This document shows positions 9,529-17,611 of a DNA stretch of 36,021 bases, piece by piece. The stretch spans positions 1-36,021 of the forward strand of contig CAUZJO010000030.1 in NCBI GenBank assembly GCA_963580245.1. Reading direction: 5' to 3'. Position 1 is the stretch's first letter. Each line of letters opens with the position of its first letter. The stretch comes from CAUZJO01 sp963580245 (GTDB taxonomy: Bacteria; Sumerlaeota; Sumerlaeia; MVZB01). Position numbers and translations under genes: made by a program. The notes under the pieces were generated by a model, which saw nothing but the letters and a program-made list of their open reading frames with translations, was not told where the DNA came from and searched no databases.

Positions 9529-10101
9529 CTACGGCTTGGAGTTTCGCGGACGGCTAGAGGCGACGGTGGCCAGCACAACGTGCTCGTAGCGGCGGGTTCC
9601 GCCGCGAGTCATGGTTTGATGGGCGGTGAGGGCTTGGTTGAGCAGCGGATGAGCCATCGGGTCGCCCTGACGTTCCGCCAGCACGCGTTCAACTTCCTGC
9701 ATCGAATAGCGGCGTTGGGGTTCCTCACCGCTTGCCAAGCGCATAAAGAGGGCCGCGGCTTTAAAGACCCGGGAGGGACGGCAAGGTTTACTCAGGAAGT
9801 TCATCGCCCCGAGCCGATAGGCCTGCTTTTGGCACTCCAGATCAGTGTGCCCCGAGAAAACCATGATCGGGATGTGACGCAATGCCTTTTCCTGCTGGAC
9901 CATATGGATCAGCTCGAACCCACTCAGGCTGGGCAGCTCCAACTCCATGATGATCAGGTCGGGCTGGAATACCTCGAGCACGTGCATGAACCGCAACGCA
10001 TCGTCGAGGAAAATTAAATCGCAATACTTTCCCAAAACCTTACGGACCAGCACCTGTGAAGCTTCGGACGGATCGACCATGCAAACTCTGGGGCGAAACA
10101 T
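9529..10101 (-). CDS. Receiver-domain protein with Glu in place of the phosphoacceptor Asp
   Basis: A 190-residue protein with an N-terminal receiver (CheY-like) domain at about residues 5-120 and a short C-terminal extension without a recognisable output domain. Alignment by eye: Asp10 is the metal-binding acid, but its usual partner is Pro11. The phosphoacceptor position, in the stretch DLIIMELELPSLSGFEL, is Glu53. The Ser/Thr switch is Ser83 (VFSGH) and the invariant Lys is Lys105 (LSKP). Without Asp53 the domain cannot be phosphorylated in the standard way; Glu at this site often mimics the phosphorylated state. GGAGGAGT before the ATG is a strong ribosome site. The next gene, divergent, is fliD, so a link to motility is possible but unproven. 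The lack of an output domain suggests it acts by protein contact. Confidence 0.9.
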   Translation of the reverse strand: MFRPRVCMVDPSEASQVLVRKVLGKYCDLIFLDDALRFMHVLEVFQPDLIIMELELPSLSGFELIHMVQQEKALRHIPIMVFSGHTDLECQKQAYRLGAMNFLSKPCRPSRVFKAAALFMRLASGEEPQRRYSMQEVERVLAERQGDPMAHPLLNQALTAHQTMTRGGTRRYEHVVLATVASSRPRNSKP

Positions 10102-10384
10102 AGACTACTCCTCCGTCCATTGGGTATGGGCGAAGTAAAGCACGATTGGCCCCCTGGGGCGAACAATTTTTCTCTCACGGTCCCAACAAATCCCCGCGGA
10201 GCCCGCTCGGCATGACGCAAGTCCTTTAATATCAATGATCAGCATGAGAATTGAAAAAAAGCGATAGCGTTTAGCGCCCACCCTTGAATGTCGATGAGGT
10301 ATGTGGAACTCCCCCCAAAGGGGGCCGGCCCGGTGGATCACATTGCACCCATCACCGGGCCAGGCCGGTCAAGGATTTAATAAG

Positions 10385-12592
10385 ATGTCGTTCGCCACCA
10401 ACATCGGTCTTGCCTCGGGCATTGACTTCAACCAGCTCATCAGTTCGATCCGGGCGGTCAACTCGCGTCCGATCAGCCTGATCTTGAACAACCGCAGCCT
10501 CGCCGAACAGCGTAATTCCGCGATGGAACAGATTAAGACGGCGTTGCTGGACCTGAAGAGCAAAGGCGACGCGCTGAACTCCAACGACAATTTTCTGAGC
10601 ATGACCGCCTCCTCGACCGACGGCAACGTGGTGCTGGCCAGCGCATCAAACGAGGCGGTGGCCGGCGACTTCGGCGTGAAAGTGCTCCAACTGGCCCAAA
10701 CCCACCGGATCGCCGCGCAGGGCGCCGTCGACCAGGACTCGACGGCGATCTCCACCGGCGCCGGGACGTTTGATTTCAAGATCGGAGACGGCGCGACCAC
10801 ATCGGTTGAGGTCACCAACGGGATGACGCTGAACCAACTGCGCGACGCCATCAACGCCGAGGACGCAAACGTGCGGGCGAGCGTCGTCAACGACGGCAGC
10901 GCGACCAACCCCTATCGGCTCGTCCTGACATCCGAAGACTCGGGGTCCGACAACGCCTTGACCATCGTCAACAACGACACAAACCTCAATTTCAGCGGCA
11001 CGACGATCGAGCAGGCCGCCGCCGCCACATCCAATCAGTTTGACGGGACGATCACCTCGTCGGGCGCCTACACGGGCGCCAATACCAAGAACATCATCAT
11101 CGAGGTCACCACCGCCGGCGCGGTCGGTGCGGCTCAGTATAAGATATCCTATGACGGCGGCCTGACGTTCACGGCCGATGACGCCTTCACCACTTCGACC
11201 TCGGCGGTCGACGTGACCGGCGCCTCGGCCGAGAACGTGCTCGCCACGTTCGGCGCGGGCGCCCTGGATTTCAAGATTGGCGACCGTTTTACCATCGACG
11301 CCTTCAACCCTCTGCTCCAGCAGGCGTAAAATGGGCTGATCGAGGTTGACGGGGTGCAAGTCAGCCGCAGTTCCAACACTTTCGAGGACGTGATCGAAGG
11401 GGTCACGCTGACGGCCAAGAAGGTCGACGTCGATGCCCAAACGATCAAGGTCTCCAACAGCAATTTCAGCGTCCAGGGCAAGGTCAAAGAGTTCATCGAC
11501 TCCTATAATCGTTTGGTCGAGGGCATCGACTCATTGACCTCGTTTAACACCGATACCCAACAGTGCTCGATTCTGTTCGGCGACAGCACCGTCACACAGA
11601 TCATAAGCTCGCTTCGTTCGCATTTGACGGCGGCGATCCCAGGGTCCAGTGAGTTCAGCAACCTGAGTTCGATCGGGATAAAGGTCGGTCAGGACGGCAA
11701 GTTCAGCCTCGACGGCGCCGCTTTCAATGACGCGCTGAACGACGACTTGGACGCCGTCTCGCGCCTGTTCGTCCGGTCGATCAACAGCGCCAACTCCAGC
11801 GTCAAGTTTCTCGACGCGACCGCCAACACCACGGTCGGCACCTATGACCTAAACGTCACCCAGGCCGCCGAACAAGCCGCGATCACCGGCACCCAGGTGG
11901 TCGGCGGTGGCGGGATCACCGCGGCTGAACGATTGGTGATCACCCATAACGAGTCGGCCACCATTGTAACGCTGGCGGCCGGATCGACGCTCTCGCAGAT
12001 CATCGACCAACTCAATACGGCGTTTACCGACAATGGTCTGGCGGCGCAGGCAAGCGACGACGGCGGCAAGCTGAGAATCTCGGCCACCGCATACGGCAGC
12101 TCCGAGGAGATCGGCATCTCTTCGGACCAGGCCGACAGCGATCCCAACCAACTGGGCATCGGCACGACCAAGCTGACCGACACGGGCGAAGACGTGGCGG
12201 GAACCATCAATGGTCAGTCGGTCACCGGGACCGGCCGCGAGCTGACCGGCCCCGCCCTGTCGCTGGCCGAGGGGCTGCGTCTGGAGATCAGCGCCACCGC
12301 GCCGTTCAGCACCAAGGTGACGTTTAACAAGGGCCTGTCGGCGTCGGTGATCGAGACGATCGATAACCTGACCGACAGCACCTCGGGCCTGTTCGCCGCG
12401 CGCGAATCGAGTTTCAATGCCCAGATCGCCCAATTCGACCAGCGTATCGAGGACCTCGGGCACCGACTGGACATCAAAGAAGCCGGTTTAAGAAAGAAAT
12501 TTGTCGCGCTGGAGATCAAGATCTCCACGCTCCAAGCCCAGGGGAATTTCTTGCTCTCGCAGCTTTCGTCGCTCATCCCGGCGAATCGCTAA
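10385..12592 (+). pseudogene. fliD: Flagellar cap protein FliD, interrupted by one in-frame TAA
   Basis: FliD caps the flagellar filament and helps flagellin polymerise. The reading frame starts at 10385 (AAGGA at 10371-10375) with the FliD N-terminal domain MSFATNIGLASGIDFNQLIS and coiled-coil LAEQRNSAMEQIKTALLDLKS. It includes a flagellin hook-IN type repeat (about residues 120-200) and ends with the FliD C-terminal domain (VKEFIDSYNRLVEGI ... LQAQGNFLLSQLSSL). A TAA at 11327-11329 stops translation after LLQQA. The same frame continues at once with NGLIEVDGVQVSRSSNTF, a conserved FliD stretch, so only one codon is affected. Full length would be about 735 residues, longer than the E. coli protein because of a large variable middle. 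A GTG at 11354, with GAGG at 11342-11345, could restart the second half. It is either a nonsense mutation, a sequence error or a two-piece protein. Confidence 0.9.
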
Positions 12593-12677
12593 TTAGGACG
12601 GCGGCAAGTTTCTGAAAGCAAGGCGGCCGGGCCGATCGGGCCCATCACGAAGCCGTCCCTCGCGGAATCGATCAACG

Positions 12678-13118
12678 ATGCGACCATATCAAAACTACCG
12701 CCGCGTTGAGATATCGACCGCCGACCCCACGCACATTATCGTGCTGCTCTATGAGGGGGCGATCAAGAACCTCAATCAGGCCATTCAACTCCACCGGACC
12801 GAGCGTGAGCAGGCCTTGGCCAAACTCACGCGCACCATGGATATCATCAACTACCTGCGCGACTCGCTCGATCACGAAAAAGGGGGCGAAATCGCGCAAA
12901 ACATCCACCGGCTGTACGATTACGCCCGCGACCGGCTCAACGAAACGATCATCCAATTCAGCGAGGATCCGATCAACGAGGTGATCAACCTGCTTCAGAT
13001 CCTGGTGGAGGGTTGGCGCGGCATCACCGCCCCCGCCACCTCCGACCCTGAACAAGCCCCCCTCATGCCACCCCGTCCCCCCGACGGCCAGAGTACCGGT
13101 CTGTCGATAACGGGCTGA
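12678..13118 (+). CDS. fliS: Flagellin export chaperone FliS
   Basis: FliS binds the C-terminal helices of newly made flagellin, preventing premature polymerisation and delivering it to the flagellar export gate. The 146-residue protein is all-helical in pattern and shows the family landmarks: RRVEISTADPTHIIVLLYEGAIKNLNQAI, then LDHEKGGEIAQNIHRLYDYARDRL, and LLQILVEGWRGI near the end. A Pro-rich, likely disordered tail follows from about residue 120 (PPRPPDGQ). It is directly downstream of fliD on the same strand (85 bp), the usual fliD-fliS pairing. Its intactness beside a broken fliD is worth noting. No other flagellar genes lie in the window; a flagellin gene should exist elsewhere. Confidence 0.93.
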   Translation: MRPYQNYRRVEISTADPTHIIVLLYEGAIKNLNQAIQLHRTEREQALAKLTRTMDIINYLRDSLDHEKGGEIAQNIHRLYDYARDRLNETIIQFSEDPINEVINLLQILVEGWRGITAPATSDPEQAPLMPPRPPDGQSTGLSITG

Positions 13119-13136
13119 GACGGCCGCGGTCGGCTG

Positions 13137-13270
13137 AAGGGAACCTCTAAGAATCCGGTTTACAGTCGTCCCTACGGGACTCCAATTCATTATCGGTTTG
13201 ATTTCCCGCCACTTACGTGGCGGGCTGAAAGCAATCGTCCCTGCCGGGACTGAATTCTTAGAGGTGCCTT
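13137..13270 (+). repeat. 134-bp hairpin element with terminal inverted repeats, copy A
   Basis: A compact element seen again at 28485-28618 with a constant offset and high identity. The ends are inverted repeats: ACCTCTAAGAAT at 13143-13154 faces its complement at 13254-13265, and AAGG occurs at both outer edges. Inside are three perfect hairpins: GTCCC-TAC-GGGAC (13168-13180), CCCGCCAC-TTAC-GTGGCGGG (13205-13224) and GTCCC-TGCC-GGGAC (13237-13250). There is no coding capacity. It looks like a small non-autonomous mobile or REP-type element, lying between fliS and the 3' end of the convergent psd gene, where it could also act as a bidirectional terminator. Mobility is inferred only from the terminal inverted repeats and the second copy. 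Confidence 0.85.
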
Positions 13271-13274
13271 AAAT

Positions 13275-13967
13275 TCAATCCATGGACGGGGTCGATGGAT
13301 CCTGCTGCTCCTCCTCCACGGGCAGATAGGCCAGGACCGATCGCCCCCCTTGTACTTTCTGGCCGACTCGCGCCTCGACCCACGCGGTGGGCGGCAGGTA
13401 GAGCTCGGTGCGCGATCCGAACCGGATCAGGCCGAAGCGCTGGCCCCGCCGCAACGTCTGACCCTCCTGGGCACGGCAGACGATGCGGCGGGCGATCAGC
13501 CCGGCAATCTGGCGCACGGTCAGCCGGTGCCCCCCACATCGCAGGTGAATCCAGTTGGACTCGTTCTCGCGGCCGCTGTCGGGATTCAACGCATTCAGAA
13601 AGCGACCCGCCTCATAGTGGATGGTCTCAACCGTGCCCTCATGGGGCGACCGATTGACGTGGACATCCAGGACGGAGAGGAAAATCGAGATGCACGGCCC
13701 GCCCACCGGCCCGGCCTCGGGGTCCTCGTTGGTGGTGATCTGGGTGACCTTCCCGTCCGCGGGGCTGACGACCGCGCCCGGGGCACTGGGGATCGACCGG
13801 GCCGGATCGCGAAAAAACCCGCACACCACCGCGAAAAGCGCCAGTGCCGGGGCCCACACCCACCACCACGCTCCCCATAGGCCCAAGAGGGCCAATCCAC
13901 CCAGCACGAGGAGCGGGCCTCTCGCGTCGGGATCCAGCGGCAGCCGCCAGTTTCTAGCTCTATCCAT
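13275..13967 (-). CDS. psd: Phosphatidylserine decarboxylase (short, PSD-A-like)
   Basis: Converts phosphatidylserine to phosphatidylethanolamine at the membrane. The 230-residue proenzyme has one or two membrane segments near residues 18-50, the SPADGK motif at 68-73, and the IFLSVLDVHVNRSPHEG motif near 95-111. The self-cleavage site is FGSR at 183-186, where cleavage between Gly184 and Ser185 makes the pyruvoyl cofactor on the new N-terminus of the small subunit. FGSR rather than LGST is typical of the short, archaeal/soil-bacterial type. The length matches that class. The start is the only in-frame ATG before the first membrane helix. The usual partner pssA is not adjacent. The gene is convergent with fliS, with the 134-bp element between them. 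Confidence 0.93.
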   Translation of the reverse strand: MDRARNWRLPLDPDARGPLLVLGGLALLGLWGAWWWVWAPALALFAVVCGFFRDPARSIPSAPGAVVSPADGKVTQITTNEDPEAGPVGGPCISIFLSVLDVHVNRSPHEGTVETIHYEAGRFLNALNPDSGRENESNWIHLRCGGHRLTVRQIAGLIARRIVCRAQEGQTLRRGQRFGLIRFGSRTELYLPPTAWVEARVGQKVQGGRSVLAYLPVEEEQQDPSTPSMD

Positions 13968-14159
13968 CCAACTCAGGTCCCCCTCACGCCCAGACTTGCG
14001 ATGTGAGTTTTAATCCGCCACCCCGTCCCGATGCAAGCAGATTTGGCATCCTCCCCCCCGTCTCATCCCCGATCCGGACCCCGGCCGCGAAAAGGAGACT
14101 CAAGCCTGGGTCCTTGATACTCGATAATACATGAAGAGCACGAGAATGACAGTTCGCGC

Positions 14160-14173
14160 CAGGTCATGACCTG
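14160..14173. promoter_or_regulatory. Perfect 14-bp palindrome upstream of the histidine kinase gene
   Basis: CAGGTCATGACCTG is a perfect dyad centred about 36 bp upstream of the kinase start codon, in a short leader with no gene. Its size and place fit an operator for a dimeric regulator. No recognisable -35/-10 pair sits clearly around it, so this is a candidate only. Confidence 0.4.
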
Positions 14174-14202
14174 ATTCAAACAAGGCTTAACCATAGGACG
14201 CC

Positions 14203-15531
14203 ATGAAGCGACGATCCGCCATCAAGACTGCAACGGACAAAGACTCACCCGAGTCCCCGAATGGTCTGGTCAGCCCGGAGGCAGCCGCCGAGAGGATCGT
14301 TTACCAAGCGATGGTCGAATGCATGGAGGACGGCTATCTTGAACTGTCGGAGCAGGGTGAGGTGCTGTTTGCCAACGCCAGCGCCGAACGACTCCTGGGT
14401 CGATTGCGCACTCGCATTATCGGCCAACGCCTCGACGACCTGTTTCCGGGGGCGGAGATTGACCTGACATCCCATGCGGGCAACGGCATGGCCCAGCTTC
14501 AGCCCGATCAGAAGCAATGCGCCTTGGTCGTGAGTGAACATGGGCCCCGCAATTTCGAGTTCGGGATCTACCCTTACGGCGAGGGGTACGGCCTTTTCTT
14601 CAACGACGTAAACGAACGGCTCGTCCACGTGGCCGAAATCGCCAAGCTCAAGGCCACGATGGCGGCCAGCCAGGAATTGCTCCGTCACAAGAACGAGGAG
14701 CTGAATAAGTCGCTGGAGCAGCTCGAACAACTCAACGATCAACTCGCCCAGGCCGACCAGCTCAAGAGCGAGTTCCTGGCCAACACCAGCCATGAGCTGC
14801 GCACGCCGCTCAACTCGATCATCGGGTTCCTGCAATTGATCATCGAGGGTCTGTGTGAGAGCCCCGAGGAGGAACGCGATTACGTGGGCAACGCCCTCAC
14901 CTCGGCCAAACACCTGCTCCAGTTGATTAACGACGTGCTTGATATCGCGAAGATCGAGGCGGGCAAGATGAACTTCCTCATCGACGACTTTGTCGTCGAT
15001 AGCCTTTTCCAGGAGGTGCGCAGCCTGACGCACGTCCAGGCCAGCCAAGCCAGACTCGAGATGACCTTCGAGAGGCGCGGGGCCGAGACGCTGGACGTGC
15101 GCGCCGACTTTAACAAGACCAAGCAGGTGCTGATCAACCTGGTCGGCAACTCCATCAAGTTCACCGACAAGGGATCGGTGAAGGTGTGGGCGGAACCCGA
15201 CCCCGACCAGCCCGACCAGGTACGGTTCAACGTTCAAGACACCGGGATCGGCGTGCCGCCCAATCAACAAAAAAAGATTTTTGAAAAGTTCAGGCAGGTC
15301 GACGGCAGCTCCACGCGCCGCTTTGAGGGGACGGGTTTGGGGCTGACGATTACCAAGAACCTGGTCGAGCTGATGAGCGGCTCGATCGACCTGTTCAGCG
15401 AAGGCGAAGGCAAGGGGACAACGATCTTTTTCACACTGCCGAGTGGGGGAACAAATGGCCAAGGCGCGCCCGATCCGAACGAAGAGGGAGTCGACCAGAT
15501 AATGGAGGAGCGGCTACCTACGAGTTTCTAG
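14203..15531 (+). CDS. Soluble PAS-domain sensor histidine kinase
   Basis: A 442-residue two-component kinase. Residues about 30-130 look like a PAS sensor domain (MEDGYLELSEQGEVLFANASAERLLG). A coiled coil follows (about 150-188, LLRHKNEELNKSLEQLEQLNDQL). The HisKA domain has the phosphoacceptor His197 in NTSHELRTPLNSIIGF, and the HATPase domain shows the N box (NLVGNSIKFTD), G1 (DTGIGVP), the F box (IFEKFRQ) and G2 (GTGLGLTITKNLVEL). There is no transmembrane segment, so it should sense a cytoplasmic signal or bind a partner. No response regulator is adjacent, so it is an orphan; the nearest receiver (9529) lacks the phosphoacceptor Asp. The start is supported by AGGA in ATAGGACGCC just upstream. 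The C-terminus beyond the ATPase domain is short and acidic. Confidence 0.95.
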   Translation: MKRRSAIKTATDKDSPESPNGLVSPEAAAERIVYQAMVECMEDGYLELSEQGEVLFANASAERLLGRLRTRIIGQRLDDLFPGAEIDLTSHAGNGMAQLQPDQKQCALVVSEHGPRNFEFGIYPYGEGYGLFFNDVNERLVHVAEIAKLKATMAASQELLRHKNEELNKSLEQLEQLNDQLAQADQLKSEFLANTSHELRTPLNSIIGFLQLIIEGLCESPEEERDYVGNALTSAKHLLQLINDVLDIAKIEAGKMNFLIDDFVVDSLFQEVRSLTHVQASQARLEMTFERRGAETLDVRADFNKTKQVLINLVGNSIKFTDKGSVKVWAEPDPDQPDQVRFNVQDTGIGVPPNQQKKIFEKFRQVDGSSTRRFEGTGLGLTITKNLVELMSGSIDLFSEGEGKGTTIFFTLPSGGTNGQGAPDPNEEGVDQIMEERLPTSF

Positions 15532-15573
15532 TGTGTCGCGGCCGGCACTCATGGTATTCAGTCTATCCAAGAT

Positions 15574-16381
15574 ATGGCGGTGAACCGCCAAGCCGGTTAT
15601 CGGCATGATACACCTATTGCCGCTGCCGGGAGCACCGCGCTTCGGGGGTGCCCATCGCGTCATTCGCGAGGCGATGATGCACGACGCGGCGGCCCTATGC
15701 GCCGGGGGCGTGCATGGCCTGATGCTGGAAAACTACGGGGATGCGCCGTTCCATCCCGGGCCCGTGCCCCCCCACGTGGTGGCCGATATGGCCATCTTGG
15801 CCGAGGAAGTTCGAGAGGAATTCAAACTCCCGCTGGGAATCAACGTCTTATGCAACGATTCATTGGCATCCCTTGGCGTCGCCCATGCGGCGGGGGCGGA
15901 CTTCGTCCGCGTTAACATCCTGATCGGCGCGCGCGTGACCGACCAGGGCCTGGTTCATGGCAATGCGCACGAGCTGCTGCGTGAGCGCCAGCGGCTTGGC
16001 GCCGATTCGATTGCGATCTTTGCCGATATCCACGTCAAGCACTCGACCCCGATAGCCTCGGAGCCAACGATCGAGCAGGAGGTCATCGAGCTTATTCAGC
16101 GTGGCGGGGCCGATGCCGTGATCATCTCGGGATGCGTCACCGAAACGCAGACCGATCCCCAGGAGTTGGCCCGCGTCAAGGCCGTCGCCGGCCCCACGCC
16201 GGTCGTCGTGGGCAGCGGCGCAACCCCCGATCAACTCGAAACCCTCATGCCCGATGCCGACGCCTTCATTGTGGGCAGTTGGTTCAAGCGCAACGGCGAG
16301 ACCGGCAGCCCCATCGATTCCGAACGGGTCAAGGCCTTCGTGGCGCGGGTGGGTCAAAACGGAGCGGGTGTGGCGAGTTGA
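15574..16381 (+). pseudogene. btpA: BtpA-family TIM-barrel protein with an apparent N-terminal frameshift
   Basis: A BtpA/SgcQ family protein, a TIM-barrel fold whose cyanobacterial member is needed for photosystem I assembly; elsewhere the role is unknown. The uninterrupted frame begins at the ATG at 15605 (258 residues, MIHLLPLPGAPRFGG), but the family normally has KPVIG just before this. Those residues are encoded in the same frame at 15590-15604, behind a TGA at 15581-15583. Dropping one C at 15588-15589 joins them to an ATG at 15574 and gives MAVNRKPVIGMIHLLPLPG, a normal start. Later landmarks are intact: HGLMLENYGDAPF, INVLCNDS, ADFVRVN, FADIHVKHS, and GSGATPDQL. If the frameshift is real, translation from 15605 would lack much of the first beta strand; activity may survive. 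If it is a sequence error, the gene is whole. Confidence 0.85.
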
Positions 16382-16459
16382 CCGCGCCAATCCAATCAAC
16401 CTGAAATCCCAGACAATCCATCTCCAGTAGGGAGTCCCGAGGTCTTTCTCAAGGTCGTG

Positions 16460-16502
16460 GGACCCCAATTCAACACTGGGGCGCGACCCATTCCTGGGTC
16501 CC
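16460..16502. terminator. Inverted repeat between btpA and the phoH promoter
   Basis: GGGACCC at about 16460-16466 faces GGGTCCC at 16496-16502, with an inner CCCC/GGGG pair. It could fold into a GC-rich stem after btpA. No U-run follows, so Rho-independent termination is uncertain. Confidence 0.35.
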
Positions 16503-16522
16503 CCGCTCCGGCCCGTTAGCCC

Positions 16523-16552
16523 TTGACAGGTCGAGAACCTGACCCGTACGAT
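16523..16552 (+). promoter_or_regulatory. Sigma70-type promoter for the phoH-pgpH operon
   Basis: TTGACA at 16523-16528 is a perfect -35, followed after 18 bp by TACGAT at 16547-16552 as the -10. A start near 16560 would give a leader of about 95 nt before phoH. That leader is GC-rich and can form GCGGG/CCCGC around ATGCAGC; whether it regulates anything is unknown. Confidence 0.7.
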
Positions 16553-16654
16553 GCTGGCTGGAGGGTGGGGTGCTTTCCGATCTTCCTGGAGGACGCGGGA
16601 TGCAGCCCCGCCGAATCGACAACCCTGCAAAAGTGAGGTCGTAAGTCAAAGCCT

Positions 16655-17611
16655 TTGGAAGGCAATGTCCAGAAAGTCATCACGCTGGATCGAGATGAGG
16701 TCTTGACCTTTTGTGGAGAGGGGGACCGCAAACTCAAACAGATGCAAGCGCGACTCACGGCGCGACTGTTGGCGCGAGGCAACGAGTTGAGATTGAGCGG
16801 GGCCGCGGAGGACGTCGGCCGCGCCTTCAGTTTGATCTCCGAACTGCTCGAAGTGCAACGCACGAGCAAAGCCCCCCTGTCCGAGCAGCAAATCCGGATC
16901 GCCACTGAACACTTCGAGGAGGGTCGTAGCGGCAAATTTCAGGAGATCTTCCTCGACACGATCCCTCTGCCTCTCAAGCGCAAGCACGTCGCCCCCCTCA
17001 CGCCCAACCAGAAGTGCTACATCGACTCCATCCGCAAGCACGACATCGTCTTCGCGATCGGTCCGGCCGGCACGGGCAAGACTTATCTGGCCGTGGCGTT
17101 GGCCGTCGCCAAACTGGTCGCCGGGCAGGTCGGGCGCATCATCCTGGTCCGGCCCGCCGTGGAGGCCGGCGAGAGCCTGGGCTTTCTGCCCGGCGACATT
17201 TCCGAGAAGCTCAGCCCCTACCTGCGCCCGCTTACCGATGCGCTCTACGAGATGCTCGAACCGGAGCGGATGAGGAGTTTTATCGATGACGGCATCATTG
17301 AAATCGCCCCCCTCGCCTACATGCGCGGGCGCACGCTCAACAACAGCTTCATCATCCTGGACGAAGCCCAGAATACGTCGGTCGAGCAGATGAAGATGTT
17401 CCTGACGCGACTGGGGTTGGATTCGCAGACGGTGGTGACCGGCGACCTGACTCAGGTTGACCTGCCCAAGGGCAAGCCGTCAGGCCTGTTGCACGTGAGC
17501 AAGATTTTGGAAGAGATCGAAGGGATCGATTTCATTTACTTCGGCGATTACGACGTCGTGCGCCACCCCCTGGTGCAGCGCATCGTGCAGGCCTACGAAT
17601 CCCATGGCTAA
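16655..17611 (+). CDS. phoH: PhoH-family (YbeZ-like) P-loop ATPase
   Basis: A 318-residue cytoplasmic NTPase of the PhoH/YbeZ type, associated with RNA metabolism and commonly beside ybeY. An N-terminal KH-like region (about 1-85, DRKLKQMQARLTARLLARGNELRLSG) precedes the P-loop core. Walker A is GPAGTGKT at 136-143, followed by RPAVEAGESLGFLPGD, the Walker B-like FIILDEAQNTS, and VVTGDLTQVDLP. The start is TTG at 16655; in-frame ATG is absent upstream, a TGA lies 19 bp before it, and the first residues LEGNVQKVITLD fit the family. It overlaps pgpH by 8 nt (stop at 17609-17611, next start at 17604), so the two are translationally coupled. A good promoter lies at 16523. In many bacteria ybeY follows phoH-pgpH, but here it does not. 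Confidence 0.93.
   Translation: MEGNVQKVITLDRDEVLTFCGEGDRKLKQMQARLTARLLARGNELRLSGAAEDVGRAFSLISELLEVQRTSKAPLSEQQIRIATEHFEEGRSGKFQEIFLDTIPLPLKRKHVAPLTPNQKCYIDSIRKHDIVFAIGPAGTGKTYLAVALAVAKLVAGQVGRIILVRPAVEAGESLGFLPGDISEKLSPYLRPLTDALYEMLEPERMRSFIDDGIIEIAPLAYMRGRTLNNSFIILDEAQNTSVEQMKMFLTRLGLDSQTVVTGDLTQVDLPKGKPSGLLHVSKILEEIEGIDFIYFGDYDVVRHPLVQRIVQAYESHG

Noticed and set aside
10201..10275. Possible sigma28-type flagellar promoter upstream of fliD
   Set aside because: A GCGATAGC resembles the -10, but no TAAA-like -35 lies 15 bp upstream.
10300..10370. Possible sigma54 promoter (TGG...TTGC) upstream of fliD
   Set aside because: The spacing between GG and GC is not the required 10 bp in any register I tried.
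16553..16654. Structured leader of phoH as an SRP-like or other small RNA
   Set aside because: No conserved SRP or other RNA motif was found; only a short GC stem is visible.
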